From Pseudomonas marginalis (GTDB taxonomy: Bacteria; Pseudomonadota; Gammaproteobacteria; Pseudomonadales; Pseudomonadaceae), in the NCBI RefSeq assembly GCF_001645105.1, contig NZ_LKEG01000026.1, positions 321,255 through 385,254 on the forward strand: 64,000 bases of DNA, written 5' to 3'. The translations under genes and the position numbers were made by a program. Shown here piece after piece: positions 1 to 9,233 of this stretch; the stretch's first letter is position 1; every line of letters begins with the position of its first letter. The notes beneath the pieces are model-generated. The model ran no database searches and was not told where the DNA came from. It worked only from the letters and a program-made list of their open reading frames with translations.

Positions 1-53
1 CAAAGCGCGGCGGCCTTAGAGCCGACCGGGTTCTTGCTGTTGATCTCGGTCAA

Positions 54-146
54 ATGTGGGAGCGGGCTTGCTCGCGAAGGCGGTGGTTCAGTCAATATGT
101 GGGGTGACTGGCACGCCGCCTTCGCGAGCAAGCCCATTCCCACACT
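54..146. repeat. REP-type inverted repeat pair upstream of pvdH
   Basis: Two arms, GTGGGAGCGGGCTTGCTCGC on the left and its near reverse complement on the right, face each other across about 40 bases. This is the usual paired REP arrangement of fluorescent pseudomonads. Bases 1-53 to its left hold no gene I can support. Confidence 0.85.
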
Positions 147-182
147 TGGCTCCTCATCCATCAGTTAAAGATCGGTGGTGAC

Positions 183-206
183 TAAATCCCTCCCCTGCTG
201 GTGCGT
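183..206 (+). promoter_or_regulatory. PvdS iron-starvation box for pvdH
   Basis: The sequence reads TAAAT, 16 bases, CGT. This matches the known iron-starvation box recognised by the extracytoplasmic sigma factor PvdS (TAAAT-N16/17-CGT). It ends 97 bases before the chosen pvdH start, so pvdH is expected to be expressed under iron limitation through Fur and PvdS. The match is seen directly; use by PvdS is inferred. Confidence 0.8.
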
Positions 207-302
207 TTCCAGAACAGGAAATCCGTGCGCATGCCCTCTTGGGCCAGACGCCAGCGGATCGGCAGTTTGGTCACCATCATCAGCGTATTGAGGGATCGAG
301 AA

Positions 303-1697
303 ATGTCAGTCGCTACCAGCCGTATCGAAGACGCCCAGGTGCATGAAACGCTCTACCAGTTTGACGAAAACCCGCTGCTCGCCCGTCAGCGCCAGCAGGA
401 GTCCAACGCCCGCAGCTACCCTCGGCGCATTCCCTTGGCGCTCAAGCGCGCCAAGGGGATTTACGTGGAAGACGTGGAGGGCCGCAGTTTCATCGACTGC
501 CTGGCCGGCGCCGGCACCCTCGCGTTGGGGCATAACCACCCGGTGGTGATCGAGGCGATCCAGCAAGTGCTGGCCGATGAACTGCCGTTGCACACGCTGG
601 ACCTGACTACGCCGGTCAAGGATCAGTTCGTGCAGGACTTGTTCGGCCTGTTGCCGCCAGCGTTGGCGCGCGAAGCGAAAATCCAGTTCTGTGGCCCCAC
701 CGGCACCGATGCGGTGGAAGCCGCGTTGAAGCTGGTGCGCACCGCCACCGGGCGTAGCACAGTGTTGTCCTTCCAGGGCGGTTACCACGGCATGAGCCAG
801 GGCGCCTTGAGCCTGATGGGCAGCCTGGGGCCGAAGAAACCCTTGGGCGCGTTGCTCAGCAATGGCGTGCAATTCTTGCCGTACCCCTACGACTACCGTT
901 GCCCGTTCGGCTTGGGCGGCGCGGAAGGGGTGCGGGTCAACCTGCACTACCTGGAAAACCTGCTGAATGACCCAGAGGCTGGCGTTTTGCTGCCGGCGGC
1001 GGTGATTGTCGAAGTGGTGCAGGGCGAGGGCGGTGTGATTCCGGCTGACCTGGACTGGCTGCGCGGTCTGCGCCGTATCACCGAACAGGCAGGTGTGGCA
1101 TTGATCGTCGATGAGATCCAGAGCGGTTTCGGTCGCACCGGCAAGATGTTTGCCTTCGAACACGCCGGCATCATCCCGGATGTGGTGGTGATGTCCAAGG
1201 CCATCGGCGGCAGCCTGCCGTTGGCGGTGGTGGTGTACCGCGACTGGCTCGACACTTGGCTGCCGGGCGCACACGCTGGGACCTTCCGTGGCAACCAGAT
1301 GGCGATGGCGGCGGGTTCGGCGGTGATGCGCTACCTCAAGGACCACGACCTGGCCGGCCACGCGGCGGCCATGGGCGAGCGCCTGGGTGAACACCTGCGC
1401 ATCCTGCAGCGCGACTTCCCGCACCTGGGGGATATCCGCGGCCGTGGGCTGATGCTCGGCGTGGAACTGGTTGACCCCAATGGCCCGCCCGACATCCAGG
1501 GCCACCCGCCCGTGCATCGCCAATTGGCGCCGCTGGTGCAGCGCGAATGCCTCAAGCGCGGGCTGATCTTGGAACTGGGCGGCCGTCATGGCAGCGTCGT
1601 GCGTTTCCTGCCGCCGTTGGTGATCACCGCCACCGAAGTGGACCGCGTGGCGGATATCTTCGGACGTGCGTTGGCGGCGGCGGTTGCCAGCCTCTAA
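303..1697 (+). CDS. pvdH: diaminobutyrate--2-oxoglutarate aminotransferase PvdH
   Basis: A 464-residue class III PLP-dependent aminotransferase. It converts aspartate beta-semialdehyde to L-2,4-diaminobutyrate with glutamate as amino donor, supplying a precursor of the pyoverdine chromophore and peptide in the cytoplasm. Visible motifs are [13 protein letters not shown] (cofactor phosphate region), [13 protein letters not shown] and the PLP lysine in VVMSKAIGG (K299). I chose the ATG at 303 ([10 protein letters not shown]) over the upstream ATG at 201, because 201 falls inside the PvdS promoter at 183-206. An MbtH-like gene follows, as in known pyoverdine loci. A related aminotransferase of other secondary metabolism is possible, but the promoter argues for pyoverdine. 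Confidence 0.9.
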   Translation: MSVATSRIEDAQVHETLYQFDENPLLARQRQQESNARSYPRRIPLALKRAKGIYVEDVEGRSFIDCLAGAGTLALGHNHPVVIEAIQQVLADELPLHTLDLTTPVKDQFVQDLFGLLPPALAREAKIQFCGPTGTDAVEAALKLVRTATGRSTVLSFQGGYHGMSQGALSLMGSLGPKKPLGALLSNGVQFLPYPYDYRCPFGLGGAEGVRVNLHYLENLLNDPEAGVLLPAAVIVEVVQGEGGVIPADLDWLRGLRRITEQAGVALIVDEIQSGFGRTGKMFAFEHAGIIPDVVVMSKAIGGSLPLAVVVYRDWLDTWLPGAHAGTFRGNQMAMAAGSAVMRYLKDHDLAGHAAAMGERLGEHLRILQRDFPHLGDIRGRGLMLGVELVDPNGPPDIQGHPPVHRQLAPLVQRECLKRGLILELGGRHGSVVRFLPPLVITATEVDRVADIFGRALAAAVASL

Positions 1698-1718
1698 TTT
1701 TTTTGCAACGTGGTACGT
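1695..1718 (+). promoter_or_regulatory. second PvdS-like box overlapping the pvdH stop codon
   Basis: TAATT, 16 bases, CGT. This has one mismatch to the PvdS consensus and shares the flanks C-TAA and CGTTTC with the box at 183. The pvdH stop codon TAA forms its first three bases. It ends 61 bases before the MbtH-like gene and probably gives that gene its own iron-regulated transcript. Confidence 0.6.
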
Positions 1719-1779
1719 TTCTACAGGTATCAGTGCTGCGCGCGTTGCGCAGCCAGCCTTTCAGCGATGGAGAACAGCA

Positions 1780-2001
1780 ATGACCTCAGTATTTGACCGC
1801 GACGACATCCTGTTTCAGGTAGTGGTCAACCATGAAGAACAGTATTCCATCTGGCCCGACTACAAGGCTGTGCCGGAAGGCTGGCGCACCGTGGGCAAGA
1901 GCGGCATGAAGAAAGAGTGCCTGGCGTACATCGAAGAGGTCTGGACCGATATGCGTCCGTTGAGCCTGCGCCAGAAGATGGACGGCGCCGCGCTGGGTTG
2001 A
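1780..2001 (+). CDS. MbtH-like NRPS accessory protein
   Basis: A 73-residue MbtH-family protein. These small cytoplasmic proteins bind adenylation domains of nonribosomal peptide synthetases and are needed for their folding or activity. The family signature is clear: [10 protein letters not shown] near residue 20, a conserved [24 protein letters not shown], and RPLSL near the end. The length is normal for a free-standing MbtH. The ATG at 1780 follows GGAGAA. It lies 82 bases after pvdH behind its own PvdS-like box, so its partners are presumably the pyoverdine synthetases, which are outside the window. Confidence 0.93.
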   Translation: MTSVFDRDDILFQVVVNHEEQYSIWPDYKAVPEGWRTVGKSGMKKECLAYIEEVWTDMRPLSLRQKMDGAALG

Positions 2002-2016
2002 AGAGGGTGCGCTTAC

Positions 2017-2112
2017 TGTGGTGAGCGGGCTTGTCCCGCGCTGGGCTGCGCAGCAGCCCCAAAGAAGCCGGGAGCGCTTCGCACTCCAGCGCGAGCAAGC
2101 TCGCTCACTACA
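2017..2112. repeat. REP-type repeat between the MbtH-like gene and the amidohydrolase
   Basis: The left arm begins GTGGTGAGCGGGCTTGTCCC and the right arm is the complementary GCGAGCAAGCTCGCTCACTAC. A GGGCTGCGCAGCAGCCC hairpin lies inside. It sits between convergent genes and could act as a transcription barrier. Confidence 0.8.
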
Positions 2113-2147
2113 ATGACCCTGTTAACCGCAAGAACGCATTTCAGCGG

Positions 2148-3485
2148 TTACTGGGTGTAGAGGTAATCCGTCGCCAACGACGCCAACGTCCTCACCCCCA
2201 CCACCAACGCCGACTCATCCACAAAGAACCCCGGATTGTGGTTCGGCGCTGCCTTGCTCATGTCCTGATCCCTCGGTGTCACCCCCAGGAACACAAACAG
2301 CCCCGGCGCCTCCTTGGCATAAAACGAGAAGTCTTCCGCGCCGCCCACCAGTGGGCCCTGCACCACGTCATCCTTGGCCGCCCAGCGCAGGCTCGGCAGC
2401 ATTTTCTCGGTCAATGCCGGGTTGTTGATGGTGGGGTCGTACTTCTCGATGATGGTGACTTCGGCCTTGGCGCCACCGCTTTCGGCGATTTTTTCCACGG
2501 TCTGCCGTACGTCCGCGTGCAGCTTCTGACGGATACCGTAGTCATAGGAGCGAATGGTGCCGGTCATGTCCACCGACTCAGGGATGATGTTGTAGCGCGT
2601 GCCACCGTTGATGGTGCCAATGCTCACCACCGAAGGGAACGAGGAAATGTCGGTGCGGCGGCTGACCACGGTCTGCAAGCCAACGATGGTCTGCGCACCC
2701 ACGGTGATCGGGTCGATGCCGTCCCAAGGGCGACCGGCGTGGGTCTGTTTGCCGAGGATCTTGATACGCAAATCATCCGAGCTGGCCAGGGTCGGTCCCG
2801 GGCGGTAGGCAATCTGGCCGGCGGGCACACCGGCCCACACATGCAGGCCGAATACCGCGTCCGGCTTGGGCGCTTTCATCACGCCTTCCTGCACCATCAT
2901 TTTGGCGCCCCAGGTATTTTTGCCGTCGGGAATGAAATCACTCGGGCCTTCCTCGGCCGGTTGGAAGTAGAACACCACGGTGCCGGGCAGGCGCTCGCGC
3001 ATGCCGGTCAGGATCTTCGCCGTGCTCAGCAGGATGGCGACATGGGCGTCGTGCCCGCAGGCGTGCATCACGTCGACTTCCTTGCCCAGGTAGGTGCCCT
3101 TGGCGTTGGAGGCGAAGGGTAGGTCGGCGACTTCCTTCACCGGTAGCGCATCCATGTCGGCACGCAGGGCCACGGTCGGGCCGGGCAGGGCGCCTTTCAG
3201 CACGGCGACCACACCGGTGCGGGCTACGCCGGTCTTGACCTCAAGGCCGAGGTCGCGCAGTTGTTTGGCGACCAACTCGGCCGTACGGTTTTCAGTGTTG
3301 CCCAGTTCAGGGTGGGCGTGAAGGTCGCGTCGGGTTTCCAGCAACGCCGGTTCAAGCGCTTTTGCCTGGGCGGCGATTTCCTCCCGGGCACTGTCCTGGC
3401 CGCTGCTGGCGGCAATCACGGCACTGCTGGCAACGCCGCACAGCGCGCCGAAAACCCACGTGTGTGTCAGACCGGTTAAACGCAT
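2148..3485 (-). CDS. exported M20-family amidohydrolase (hippurate/IAA-amino acid hydrolase type)
   Basis: A 445-residue zinc-dependent M20D amidohydrolase that cleaves N-acyl amino acids or related amides. A signal peptide covers about residues 1-26 (hydrophobic core VFGALCGVASSAVIAA), so it is likely periplasmic. Catalytic motifs are RRDLHAHPELG, ALRADMDALPV, MHACGHDAH (zinc ligands, near residue 140) and YFQPAEEG. The ATG at 3485 follows AGGAGAGG. It starts 17 bases after the stop of the MscS-type channel gene on the same strand, so the two are probably cotranscribed. An AACAATAA motif overlapping that stop codon suggests Crc/Hfq control. The natural substrate cannot be read from the sequence. 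Confidence 0.88.
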   Translation of the reverse strand: MRLTGLTHTWVFGALCGVASSAVIAASSGQDSAREEIAAQAKALEPALLETRRDLHAHPELGNTENRTAELVAKQLRDLGLEVKTGVARTGVVAVLKGALPGPTVALRADMDALPVKEVADLPFASNAKGTYLGKEVDVMHACGHDAHVAILLSTAKILTGMRERLPGTVVFYFQPAEEGPSDFIPDGKNTWGAKMMVQEGVMKAPKPDAVFGLHVWAGVPAGQIAYRPGPTLASSDDLRIKILGKQTHAGRPWDGIDPITVGAQTIVGLQTVVSRRTDISSFPSVVSIGTINGGTRYNIIPESVDMTGTIRSYDYGIRQKLHADVRQTVEKIAESGGAKAEVTIIEKYDPTINNPALTEKMLPSLRWAAKDDVVQGPLVGGAEDFSFYAKEAPGLFVFLGVTPRDQDMSKAAPNHNPGFFVDESALVVGVRTLASLATDYLYTQ

Positions 3486-3502
3486 AAGGACCTCTCCTGA
3501 GT

Positions 3503-3510
3503 TTATTGTT
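3503..3510 (-). promoter_or_regulatory. AACAATAA motif (Crc/Hfq type) before the amidohydrolase
   Basis: On the minus strand AACAACAATAA ends 17 bases upstream of the amidohydrolase ATG and includes the stop codon of the preceding gene. It fits the AAnAAnAA target of Crc/Hfq catabolite repression. Because it also encodes Gln-Gln-stop, chance is possible. Confidence 0.4.
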
Positions 3511-5668
3511 GTTGATCTTTCTCCTGCACCGTGCCGGCGGTCACCACCTGCACACTCAAGCGCGGCGTGGCCAGGTCCAGCCCGGCTTCGTCCAGATGAC
3601 GCTTGAGCGACAGGTTGAACGCCCGCGACACTTCCCATTGCTTGATCGGCGCGGTCTTGAACCGTGCGCGCAGGATCGCGCTGCCCGACTCGAAACTTTC
3701 GACCCCCTGTATCTCCAGCGGCGACCAGATATTGCGGCGTTGCAGCGGGTCGTTGCGCATTTTCTGACCGACATCGCGCATCAGCTTGATGGCATCGTCA
3801 ATTTCCATGTTGTAGGGGATCGCCACCCGGAAGATCGCGTAGCCGAACTCCCGCGAGTAGTTCTTGATGCTCTTGATTTCGCTGAACGGGATGGTGTGCA
3901 CGATGCCGTCGATGTCGCGCAGGCGCACGGTGCGGATGGTCAAGCCTTCTACGGTGCCCAGGTGGCCGCCCACATCCACGTAGTCATCGATGGCCAGGGA
4001 GTCTTCGATGATGATGAACAGGCCGGTGATCAAGTCCGCCACCAGCGACTGCGCGCCGAAACCAATGGCCAGGCCGATCACACCGGCACCCGCCAACAGT
4101 GGCGTGACATTCATGCCCATGTTCGCCAGGGCGACAATCGCGGCGATGATAAAGATGGTCACGAACAGCACGTTGCGGATCAACGGCATCATGGTCTGCG
4201 CTCGTGCGTTGGCCAGGCCTTTGCGCGAGCGGGTGAGGGCGTGGTGGATCGCCGTGTCGCTGAGGATCCAGATCAGCCAGGCGAACAGCAAGGTGCCGCC
4301 CAGGCCGAACAGCTTGACGCTGATTTCATGGCCGTCGCCTTCGGTAAAGCGAATCAGCGACAGGCCCCACACCCGCAGGCCCAACTCGATAAACACCAGC
4401 CACACCACCAGGTGGGCCAGGGTGTAGACGAAGCTTTTCAGGCGCTCGGAGTACAGCGCGTGGCGCTTATGCCCGCGTTGCGGCTTGAGGGCGTGACGAC
4501 GGACCAGGCCGTTGATGACCATGCACAGCACCAGCAACACGGTGCACAACAGAGACTGGCGCAAGGCGGTGCTGGTATCGCCGGCAGAGACAAAGGTGGC
4601 GAACAGCGAAATGCCCACCAGCAGCAATGCGGGGATGTACCAAAAGGAGCCGATGATTTCGATGGTGTCGCTGAGGGCCCTGCGGGTCAGGCGACGGGAC
4701 AGCGGCTGGTTGCGGATCAGGTGGGCGATGGGCCGGCGGAAACGCAGGATAAACACACCGGTCGACAGCGCTGCCATCACATTGGCGATCGTCGCGGCGG
4801 TGTGTGACAGGTGCTGGCCCAGAGCCAGGACGAGACGCGGGTCGCTCAAGGCCTCACCGAAGGCGGCAAAGCTGCCGATCCACCACAGGGGGCGGAACGC
4901 CTGGTGACGCAGGATGTACAGCGCGCGATGGCGATGGGGGCCGTCGAGCACCGAAAAGGCAATCACGCAGATGGCAGAGAAGCAGGTACCGACCACCAGC
5001 GCGTAGGCCAAGACCATCGCCAGGGATTTGCCCAGGGACGAGGGCAGGGCGTAGCTCAGGTAGACCGTGATCACCAGGGCGATCAGCCATGGGCCGAGCT
5101 TGCGCAGCGCGAAGCGCACCATGTCCCAGGTGCGTGGGTGTTGCGGCAATTCTTCGGGCAGGCCGAAGCGTTCGCGGACACGGTGGCTGAGCCAGATCAG
5201 CGCGGCGGCGAGCAGGCTCCACACCGCCAGGATCAGGGCAAACCCGAAAATGATCGGCAGCCATTCGTTGGCCGGCAGCATCAGCGCACTGAGTTCTTCC
5301 TTGGCCAGGTCGACTTCGTTGGACCAACGCCCCACCGGGCTGTCTTCGCCGGAGAACTGCTGCTCAAAGCCCGACAGCGTACTGCCGATGAGCCCCAGTA
5401 CGCCTTGCTCGGCGGCGGGCTGGGCTTTTTGCGTGGCGGCGCGCAGCTTTTTCAGGTCGCTCAGCAACTGAGTGCGCTGCTGGTCGTTTTCCAGGGTCTT
5501 GATCACCTCGTCCAACGACTGCCCCAGCGGCACGTCGGCCTGGGGCTGGGTTTTGCTGTTGTTACCCAATAGGCCGGGCAGGCCCACGGCTTGGGCAGGC
5601 GTGAGCGGCAGCAGGGTGAGCAGGGCAATCAGGCAATAGCAGGGCAGGGCAAACAGACGGGAAAGCAC
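3503..5668 (-). CDS. large MscS-family mechanosensitive channel
   Basis: A 721-residue inner-membrane protein of the MscS superfamily, long-form type. It has an N-terminal signal-like segment (about 1-27), a soluble periplasmic coiled stretch (about 30-130), then many membrane segments. The MscS pore helix and beta domain lie near residues 515-600, with LLAGAGVIGLAIGFGAQSLV followed by DYVDVGGHLGTVE and IPFSEI. It should open under hypo-osmotic membrane tension and release solutes. The start is GTG at 5668 with a weak AAGG upstream. The next gene on this strand, the M20 amidohydrolase, begins 17 bases after its stop. Confidence 0.9.
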   Translation of the reverse strand: MLSRLFALPCYCLIALLTLLPLTPAQAVGLPGLLGNNSKTQPQADVPLGQSLDEVIKTLENDQQRTQLLSDLKKLRAATQKAQPAAEQGVLGLIGSTLSGFEQQFSGEDSPVGRWSNEVDLAKEELSALMLPANEWLPIIFGFALILAVWSLLAAALIWLSHRVRERFGLPEELPQHPRTWDMVRFALRKLGPWLIALVITVYLSYALPSSLGKSLAMVLAYALVVGTCFSAICVIAFSVLDGPHRHRALYILRHQAFRPLWWIGSFAAFGEALSDPRLVLALGQHLSHTAATIANVMAALSTGVFILRFRRPIAHLIRNQPLSRRLTRRALSDTIEIIGSFWYIPALLLVGISLFATFVSAGDTSTALRQSLLCTVLLVLCMVINGLVRRHALKPQRGHKRHALYSERLKSFVYTLAHLVVWLVFIELGLRVWGLSLIRFTEGDGHEISVKLFGLGGTLLFAWLIWILSDTAIHHALTRSRKGLANARAQTMMPLIRNVLFVTIFIIAAIVALANMGMNVTPLLAGAGVIGLAIGFGAQSLVADLITGLFIIIEDSLAIDDYVDVGGHLGTVEGLTIRTVRLRDIDGIVHTIPFSEIKSIKNYSREFGYAIFRVAIPYNMEIDDAIKLMRDVGQKMRNDPLQRRNIWSPLEIQGVESFESGSAILRARFKTAPIKQWEVSRAFNLSLKRHLDEAGLDLATPRLSVQVVTAGTVQEKDQQQ

Positions 5669-5720
5669 GAGGCGGTCAACCTTGAAAACGACGGGTTGAG
5701 CGAGTGTACGAGTGCAATCG

Positions 5721-5897
5721 TCATTCGGCCAGTTTGGCGAGGATCTTGTACACCACGGTGCCCAGGATCAGCAGCATGCCGACCCACATGCCGAACACGC
5801 CGACAGGCTTGTCACGAAAGTTGAAGCCTACAGCCAACAGGATCATGCCGATCAGAATCGGGATAAGCATGGCGTGGAAGGAGGACATGGAGATCAT
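5721..5897 (-). CDS. small inner-membrane protein, unknown function
   Basis: A 58-residue protein (56 if the second ATG at 5888 is used) made of two hydrophobic helices, about residues 9-25 and 35-52, joined by a short polar loop NFRDKPVG. The ATG at 5897 has an AAGG 10 bases upstream. It lies just upstream of the MscS-type gene on the same strand with a gap of about 50 bases. I do not recognise a named family. Composition and position suggest a small membrane protein, possibly cotranscribed with the channel. Confidence 0.6.
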   Translation of the reverse strand: MISMSSFHAMLIPILIGMILLAVGFNFRDKPVGVFGMWVGMLLILGTVVYKILAKLAE

Positions 5898-5989
5898 GGT
5901 GCGACGGCCTTGTCGGAGTGGGAATACTGACAAGTCTAGGTCGGATTGCAGAAAGTGCAGGTGATGCAGGTCAGGTGTACGCAGATCTA

Positions 5990-6020
5990 ATGTGGAAGGG
6001 GGCAAGCCCCCTCCCACATT
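5990..6020. repeat. short REP palindrome
   Basis: A single tight hairpin, ATGTGGAAGGGGGC facing GCCCCCTCCCACAT, directly downstream of the aminopeptidase stop. It probably also limits read-through or protects the 3' end. Confidence 0.8.
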
Positions 6021-6043
6021 TTTGACCGAGTCAGCCCACATTA

Positions 6044-7333
6044 TCAGGGCAGGTCGTGGCTCGCGTAGAACGCGCCCAGCACTTTCACCAAATGCGCCAA
6101 GTCATGGCTGCCGCACAGCTCGCGAATGGAGTGCATGGCAAATGTCGGCAGGCCGATATCCACGGTGCGCACGCCCAGGTGGCTGGCGGTGATCGGGCCG
6201 ATGGTCGAGCCGCAGCCCATGTCGCTGCGCACCACGAAGCTCTGCACCGGTACTTCCTGGGCCATGCACAGGTGGCGGAAGAACCCGGCGGTTTCGCTGT
6301 TGGTGGCGTAGCGCTGGTTGCTGTTGACCTTGATCACCGGGCCGGCGTTGAGCTTGGGGCCGTGGTTGGCGTCGTGCTTCTCGGCGTAGTTCGGGTGCAC
6401 GCCGTGGGCGTTGTCCGCAGACACCAACAGGGATTTCTGAATGGTACGTACGAACTCATCACCTTCCGGCAGCAGACGGCGCAGGGTCTGTTCGAGCATT
6501 GGGCCATCGGCACCGCAGGCTGAGCAGGAGCCCACCTCTTCGTGGTCGTTGCAGACCAGCACGCAGGTTTCATCGGTCTCGCTGGTGAGCAAAGCTTGTA
6601 GGCCGGCATAGCACGACAGCAGGTTATCCAGGCGCGCGCCGGCGATGAAGTCGCCGTTCAGGCCGATGACCGCAGCGCTTTGGGTGTCGTAGAAGCTCAA
6701 CTCATAGTCGAGCACCACGTCGGCGTTCAGCCCATGCTCACGCGCCAGTTGATCGGTGAGCACGGCGCGGAAGTCCACGCGCTCATCACCGGCAAACTGC
6801 GCGAGGATCGGCGGCAGCTCGGTCTGGGCATTGATCGCCCAGCCCTGGTTGGCTTCACGGTTCAGGTGAATGGCCAGGTTGGGGATGATGGCGATGGGCA
6901 ATTTGAAGTCGATCAGTTGGCTCTCGACCTTGCCGTCGCGGCGGAACGTCACGCGGCCGGCCAGGGACAGGTCGCGGTCGAACCACGGTGCCAGCAGCGC
7001 GCCGCCGTAGACTTCCACGCCCAACTGCCAGAAACCCTGGCGCTGCAGCTCCGGCTGCGGCTTGACGCGCAGGCACGGGCTGTCGGTGTGGGCGCCGACC
7101 AGGCGGATACCGCCTTGCAGCGGCGAGTGGCGGCCGAGCTTGAAGGCGATGATCGAGGAGTCGTTACGGGTCACGTAATAGCGCCCGTTGGCCTCGGTGG
7201 TCCAGGTCTCGCGCTCGTCGAGACGCTGATAGCCGGCCGCTTCCAGGCGCTGGGCCAGGGCAGCAGTGGCATGAAAAGGAGTAGGGGAGGCCTTGAGGAA
7301 GTCGATCAGGCCTTGATTCAACGCTTCGCGCAT
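6044..7333 (-). CDS. apeB: M18-family aminopeptidase
   Basis: A 429-residue cytoplasmic metallo-aminopeptidase of family M18 (aspartyl aminopeptidase fold), which removes N-terminal residues from peptides and needs two metal ions. Motifs are [30 protein letters not shown] and [12 protein letters not shown], and the length is normal for bacterial M18 enzymes. The start is the ATG at 7333 ([12 protein letters not shown]) after GGAGCTATTT. It stands between two short REP palindromes and next to rluA, a neighbourhood I recall from other Pseudomonas. Confidence 0.94.
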   Translation of the reverse strand: MREALNQGLIDFLKASPTPFHATAALAQRLEAAGYQRLDERETWTTEANGRYYVTRNDSSIIAFKLGRHSPLQGGIRLVGAHTDSPCLRVKPQPELQRQGFWQLGVEVYGGALLAPWFDRDLSLAGRVTFRRDGKVESQLIDFKLPIAIIPNLAIHLNREANQGWAINAQTELPPILAQFAGDERVDFRAVLTDQLAREHGLNADVVLDYELSFYDTQSAAVIGLNGDFIAGARLDNLLSCYAGLQALLTSETDETCVLVCNDHEEVGSCSACGADGPMLEQTLRRLLPEGDEFVRTIQKSLLVSADNAHGVHPNYAEKHDANHGPKLNAGPVIKVNSNQRYATNSETAGFFRHLCMAQEVPVQSFVVRSDMGCGSTIGPITASHLGVRTVDIGLPTFAMHSIRELCGSHDLAHLVKVLGAFYASHDLP

Positions 7334-7395
7334 AAATAGCTCCAGACAGCAATGCGCGGAGTTTACCGTTCGAGGGTGAGAAGTGCACAGAACAA

Positions 7396-7424
7396 ATGTG
7401 GGAGGGGAAAAGCCCCCTCCCACA
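7396..7424. repeat. short REP palindrome
   Basis: ATGTGGGAGGGG and CCCCCTCCCACA form one hairpin between rluA and the aminopeptidase gene. Confidence 0.8.
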
Positions 7425-7430
7425 ACCGCT

Positions 7431-8066
7431 TTAAAATGGCGCTGGGCACTCGAAGCGCAGGCGCTCGCCGCTTTGCGGGTGAGTGAAGCTCAGCATGCTC
7501 GCATGCAGGCACAGGCGCGGCCACGCAGCCAGGGCCTGTTCATGGGCATACAGGCCATCACCCAACAGCGGATGACCGATGGACAGCATGTGCACGCGCA
7601 GCTGGTGCGAGCGCCCGGTGATCGGCGTCAGCTCGACGCGGCACCAGTCACCACAGCGTTCCAGCACCTTCCAGAAGGTCAGTGCATGCTTGCCGAACTC
7701 ATGGTCGACCACGTGGCGTGGCTTGGTGGGCGGGTCGTAGCGCAGGGGCAGGTCGATGCTGCCGCTGTCCAGTTCCGGCTGGCCCCAGGCCAGGGCGGTG
7801 TAGGCCTTTTCGGTTTCTCGGTCGTGAAACTGGCGGGACAGTTCGCGATGCGTATCGGCGTCCCGCGCCAGCAGGATGATGCCCGAGGTTTCCCAGTCCA
7901 GTCGATGGACGATGCGGGCTTCGGGGTAGCCGTTCTCCTGCAGGCGGGTGATCAGGCAGTCCTTGTTGTCGTCGGCGCGGCCAGGCACCGAGAGCAGCAG
8001 GGTGGGCTTGTTCACCACCAGGACGGCAGCGTCCTGATAGAGGATATGGATGTTGGACAGCGGCAT
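7431..8066 (-). CDS. rluA: RluA-family pseudouridine synthase
   Basis: A 211-residue enzyme that isomerises uridine to pseudouridine, by family at 23S rRNA position 746 and tRNA position 32. The catalytic motif [14 protein letters not shown] (Asp in HRLD) is intact, followed by KAYTALAWG and the C-terminal [10 protein letters not shown]. It is a compact catalytic domain without an N-terminal S4 domain, as expected for RluA rather than RluB-F or RluC/D. I used the ATG at 8066 ([12 protein letters not shown]). It lies downstream of minCDE on the same strand. Confidence 0.9.
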   Translation of the reverse strand: MPLSNIHILYQDAAVLVVNKPTLLLSVPGRADDNKDCLITRLQENGYPEARIVHRLDWETSGIILLARDADTHRELSRQFHDRETEKAYTALAWGQPELDSGSIDLPLRYDPPTKPRHVVDHEFGKHALTFWKVLERCGDWCRVELTPITGRSHQLRVHMLSIGHPLLGDGLYAHEQALAAWPRLCLHASMLSFTHPQSGERLRFECPAPF

Positions 8067-8090
8067 TAAACAGCCTCGTAACAAACGCCA

Positions 8091-8145
8091 ACGGCGGCTC
8101 GCCCACCCGGTCCGCAAAAAGGGATCAGGGTGAACGAGCCGCCGT
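8091..8145. other. inverted repeat between minE and rluA
   Basis: ACGGCGGCTCG at 8091-8101 is exactly complementary to CGAGCCGCCGT at 8135-8145, with a 33-base loop. There is no T-run, so it is not a standard terminator. It may stabilise the minCDE mRNA end or modulate read-through into rluA. Confidence 0.55.
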
Positions 8146-8162
8146 GGCGGCCGCCTGTTCGA

Positions 8163-8417
8163 TCAACGATCAGGCAGGGTGATATTGAGTTCCAGAATCG
8201 AGCAGCTGCCGTCATTTTCCAGGGCGACATGCACGTCATCGTTGCCGATATTGACGTACTTGCGGATCACCTCGACCAGTTCCTTCTGCAAGGCTGGCAG
8301 GTAGTCCGGCGTGCTGCGTTGGCCGCGTTCGTGCGCCACGATGATCTGTAGACGCTCTTTCGCTACCGACGCGGTACTTGGCTTTTTGTTGGCGCGAAAG
8401 AAGTCGAGAAATTTCAT
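8163..8417 (-). CDS. minE: cell division topological specificity factor MinE
   Basis: An 84-residue MinE. It stimulates MinD ATPase and drives pole-to-pole oscillation, keeping the MinCD division inhibitor away from mid-cell. The N-terminal membrane-targeting segment [14 protein letters not shown] and the anti-MinCD helix with [10 protein letters not shown] are clear, followed by the C-terminal topological domain ending ITLPDR. It starts 3 bases after the minD stop, indicating translational coupling. Confidence 0.97.
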   Translation of the reverse strand: MKFLDFFRANKKPSTASVAKERLQIIVAHERGQRSTPDYLPALQKELVEVIRKYVNIGNDDVHVALENDGSCSILELNITLPDR

Positions 8418-8420
8418 TGT

Positions 8421-9233
8421 TTAGTTGCCTCCAAAGATACGCTCGAAGAATCCCTTCTTCTTAACATCGAGGAAGCGATGTTCCACGGTCTTGCCCAGCA
8501 AGCGATCAACCGCATCGCTGTACGCCTGGCCGGCGTCGCTCTGGTCGTCAAGAATGACTGGAACGCCTTGGTTGGAAGCCTTCAGGACGGCCTGGGATTC
8601 CGGGATCACACCCAGCAGGGTCACGGCGAGGATGTCCTTCACGTCTTCAACGCCCAGCATTTCGCCGTTGCTGACGCGCTCAGGGTTGTAGCGGGTGAGC
8701 AGCAGGTGCTCCTTGATCGGGTCTTCGCCTTTTTCGGCGCGCTGGGACTTGCTGGCCAGCAGGCCGAGCATGCGGTCCGAGTCACGTACCGAGGAGACTT
8801 CCGGGTTGGTCACCACAATGGCTTCATCGGCGAAGTACATCGCCAGGTGAGCACCGGTTTCGATACCGGCCGGGGAGTCGCAGACGACGTATTCGAAGGT
8901 TTCCTTCAGCTCAGCCAGGACTTTGCCTACGCCTTCTTTGGTCAGCGCGTCTTTGTCACGGGTCTGGCTGGCGGCCAATACGTACAGGTTCTCAAGGCGC
9001 TTGTCCTTGATCAGGGCCTGTTGCAGGTTGGCTTCACCGTTGACCACGTTGACGAAGTCATACACCACGCGGCGTTCGCAGCCCATGATCAGGTCGAGGT
9101 TACGCAAGCCGACGTCGAAGTCGACGATAACTGTCTTGTGGCCGCGCAGAGCGAGACCGGTACCGATAGCGGCGCTGGTGGTGGTCTTACCCACACCACC
9201 CTTGCCGGATGTAACCACGAGAATCTTGGCCAA
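8421..9233 (-). CDS. minD: septum site-determining ATPase MinD
   Basis: A 270-residue ParA/MinD-type ATPase. ATP-bound MinD dimerises on the inner membrane, recruits MinC and is released by MinE. The deviant Walker A GKGGVGKTTTSAAI is at residues 10-23. Switch and Walker B regions include VDFDVGLRNLD and VVCDSPAGIE, and the C-terminal membrane-targeting helix KKKGFFERIFGG is present. The start codon is TTG at 9233 with AGGGGTG seven bases upstream. The 200-base gap to minC suggests an additional promoter. Confidence 0.97.
   Translation of the reverse strand: MAKILVVTSGKGGVGKTTTSAAIGTGLALRGHKTVIVDFDVGLRNLDLIMGCERRVVYDFVNVVNGEANLQQALIKDKRLENLYVLAASQTRDKDALTKEGVGKVLAELKETFEYVVCDSPAGIETGAHLAMYFADEAIVVTNPEVSSVRDSDRMLGLLASKSQRAEKGEDPIKEHLLLTRYNPERVSNGEMLGVEDVKDILAVTLLGVIPESQAVLKASNQGVPVILDDQSDAGQAYSDAVDRLLGKTVEHRFLDVKKKGFFERIFGGN

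Noticed and set aside
1..54. Open minus-strand frame reaching the left window edge
   Set aside because: Only 17 codons are visible, there is no start signal, and the composition matches the spacer sequences that flank REPs.
306..1589. 427-codon minus-strand ORF inside pvdH
   Set aside because: It is the antisense of a well-supported aminotransferase. High G+C keeps the opposite frame open, and the product is His/Gln/Arg-rich with no domain.
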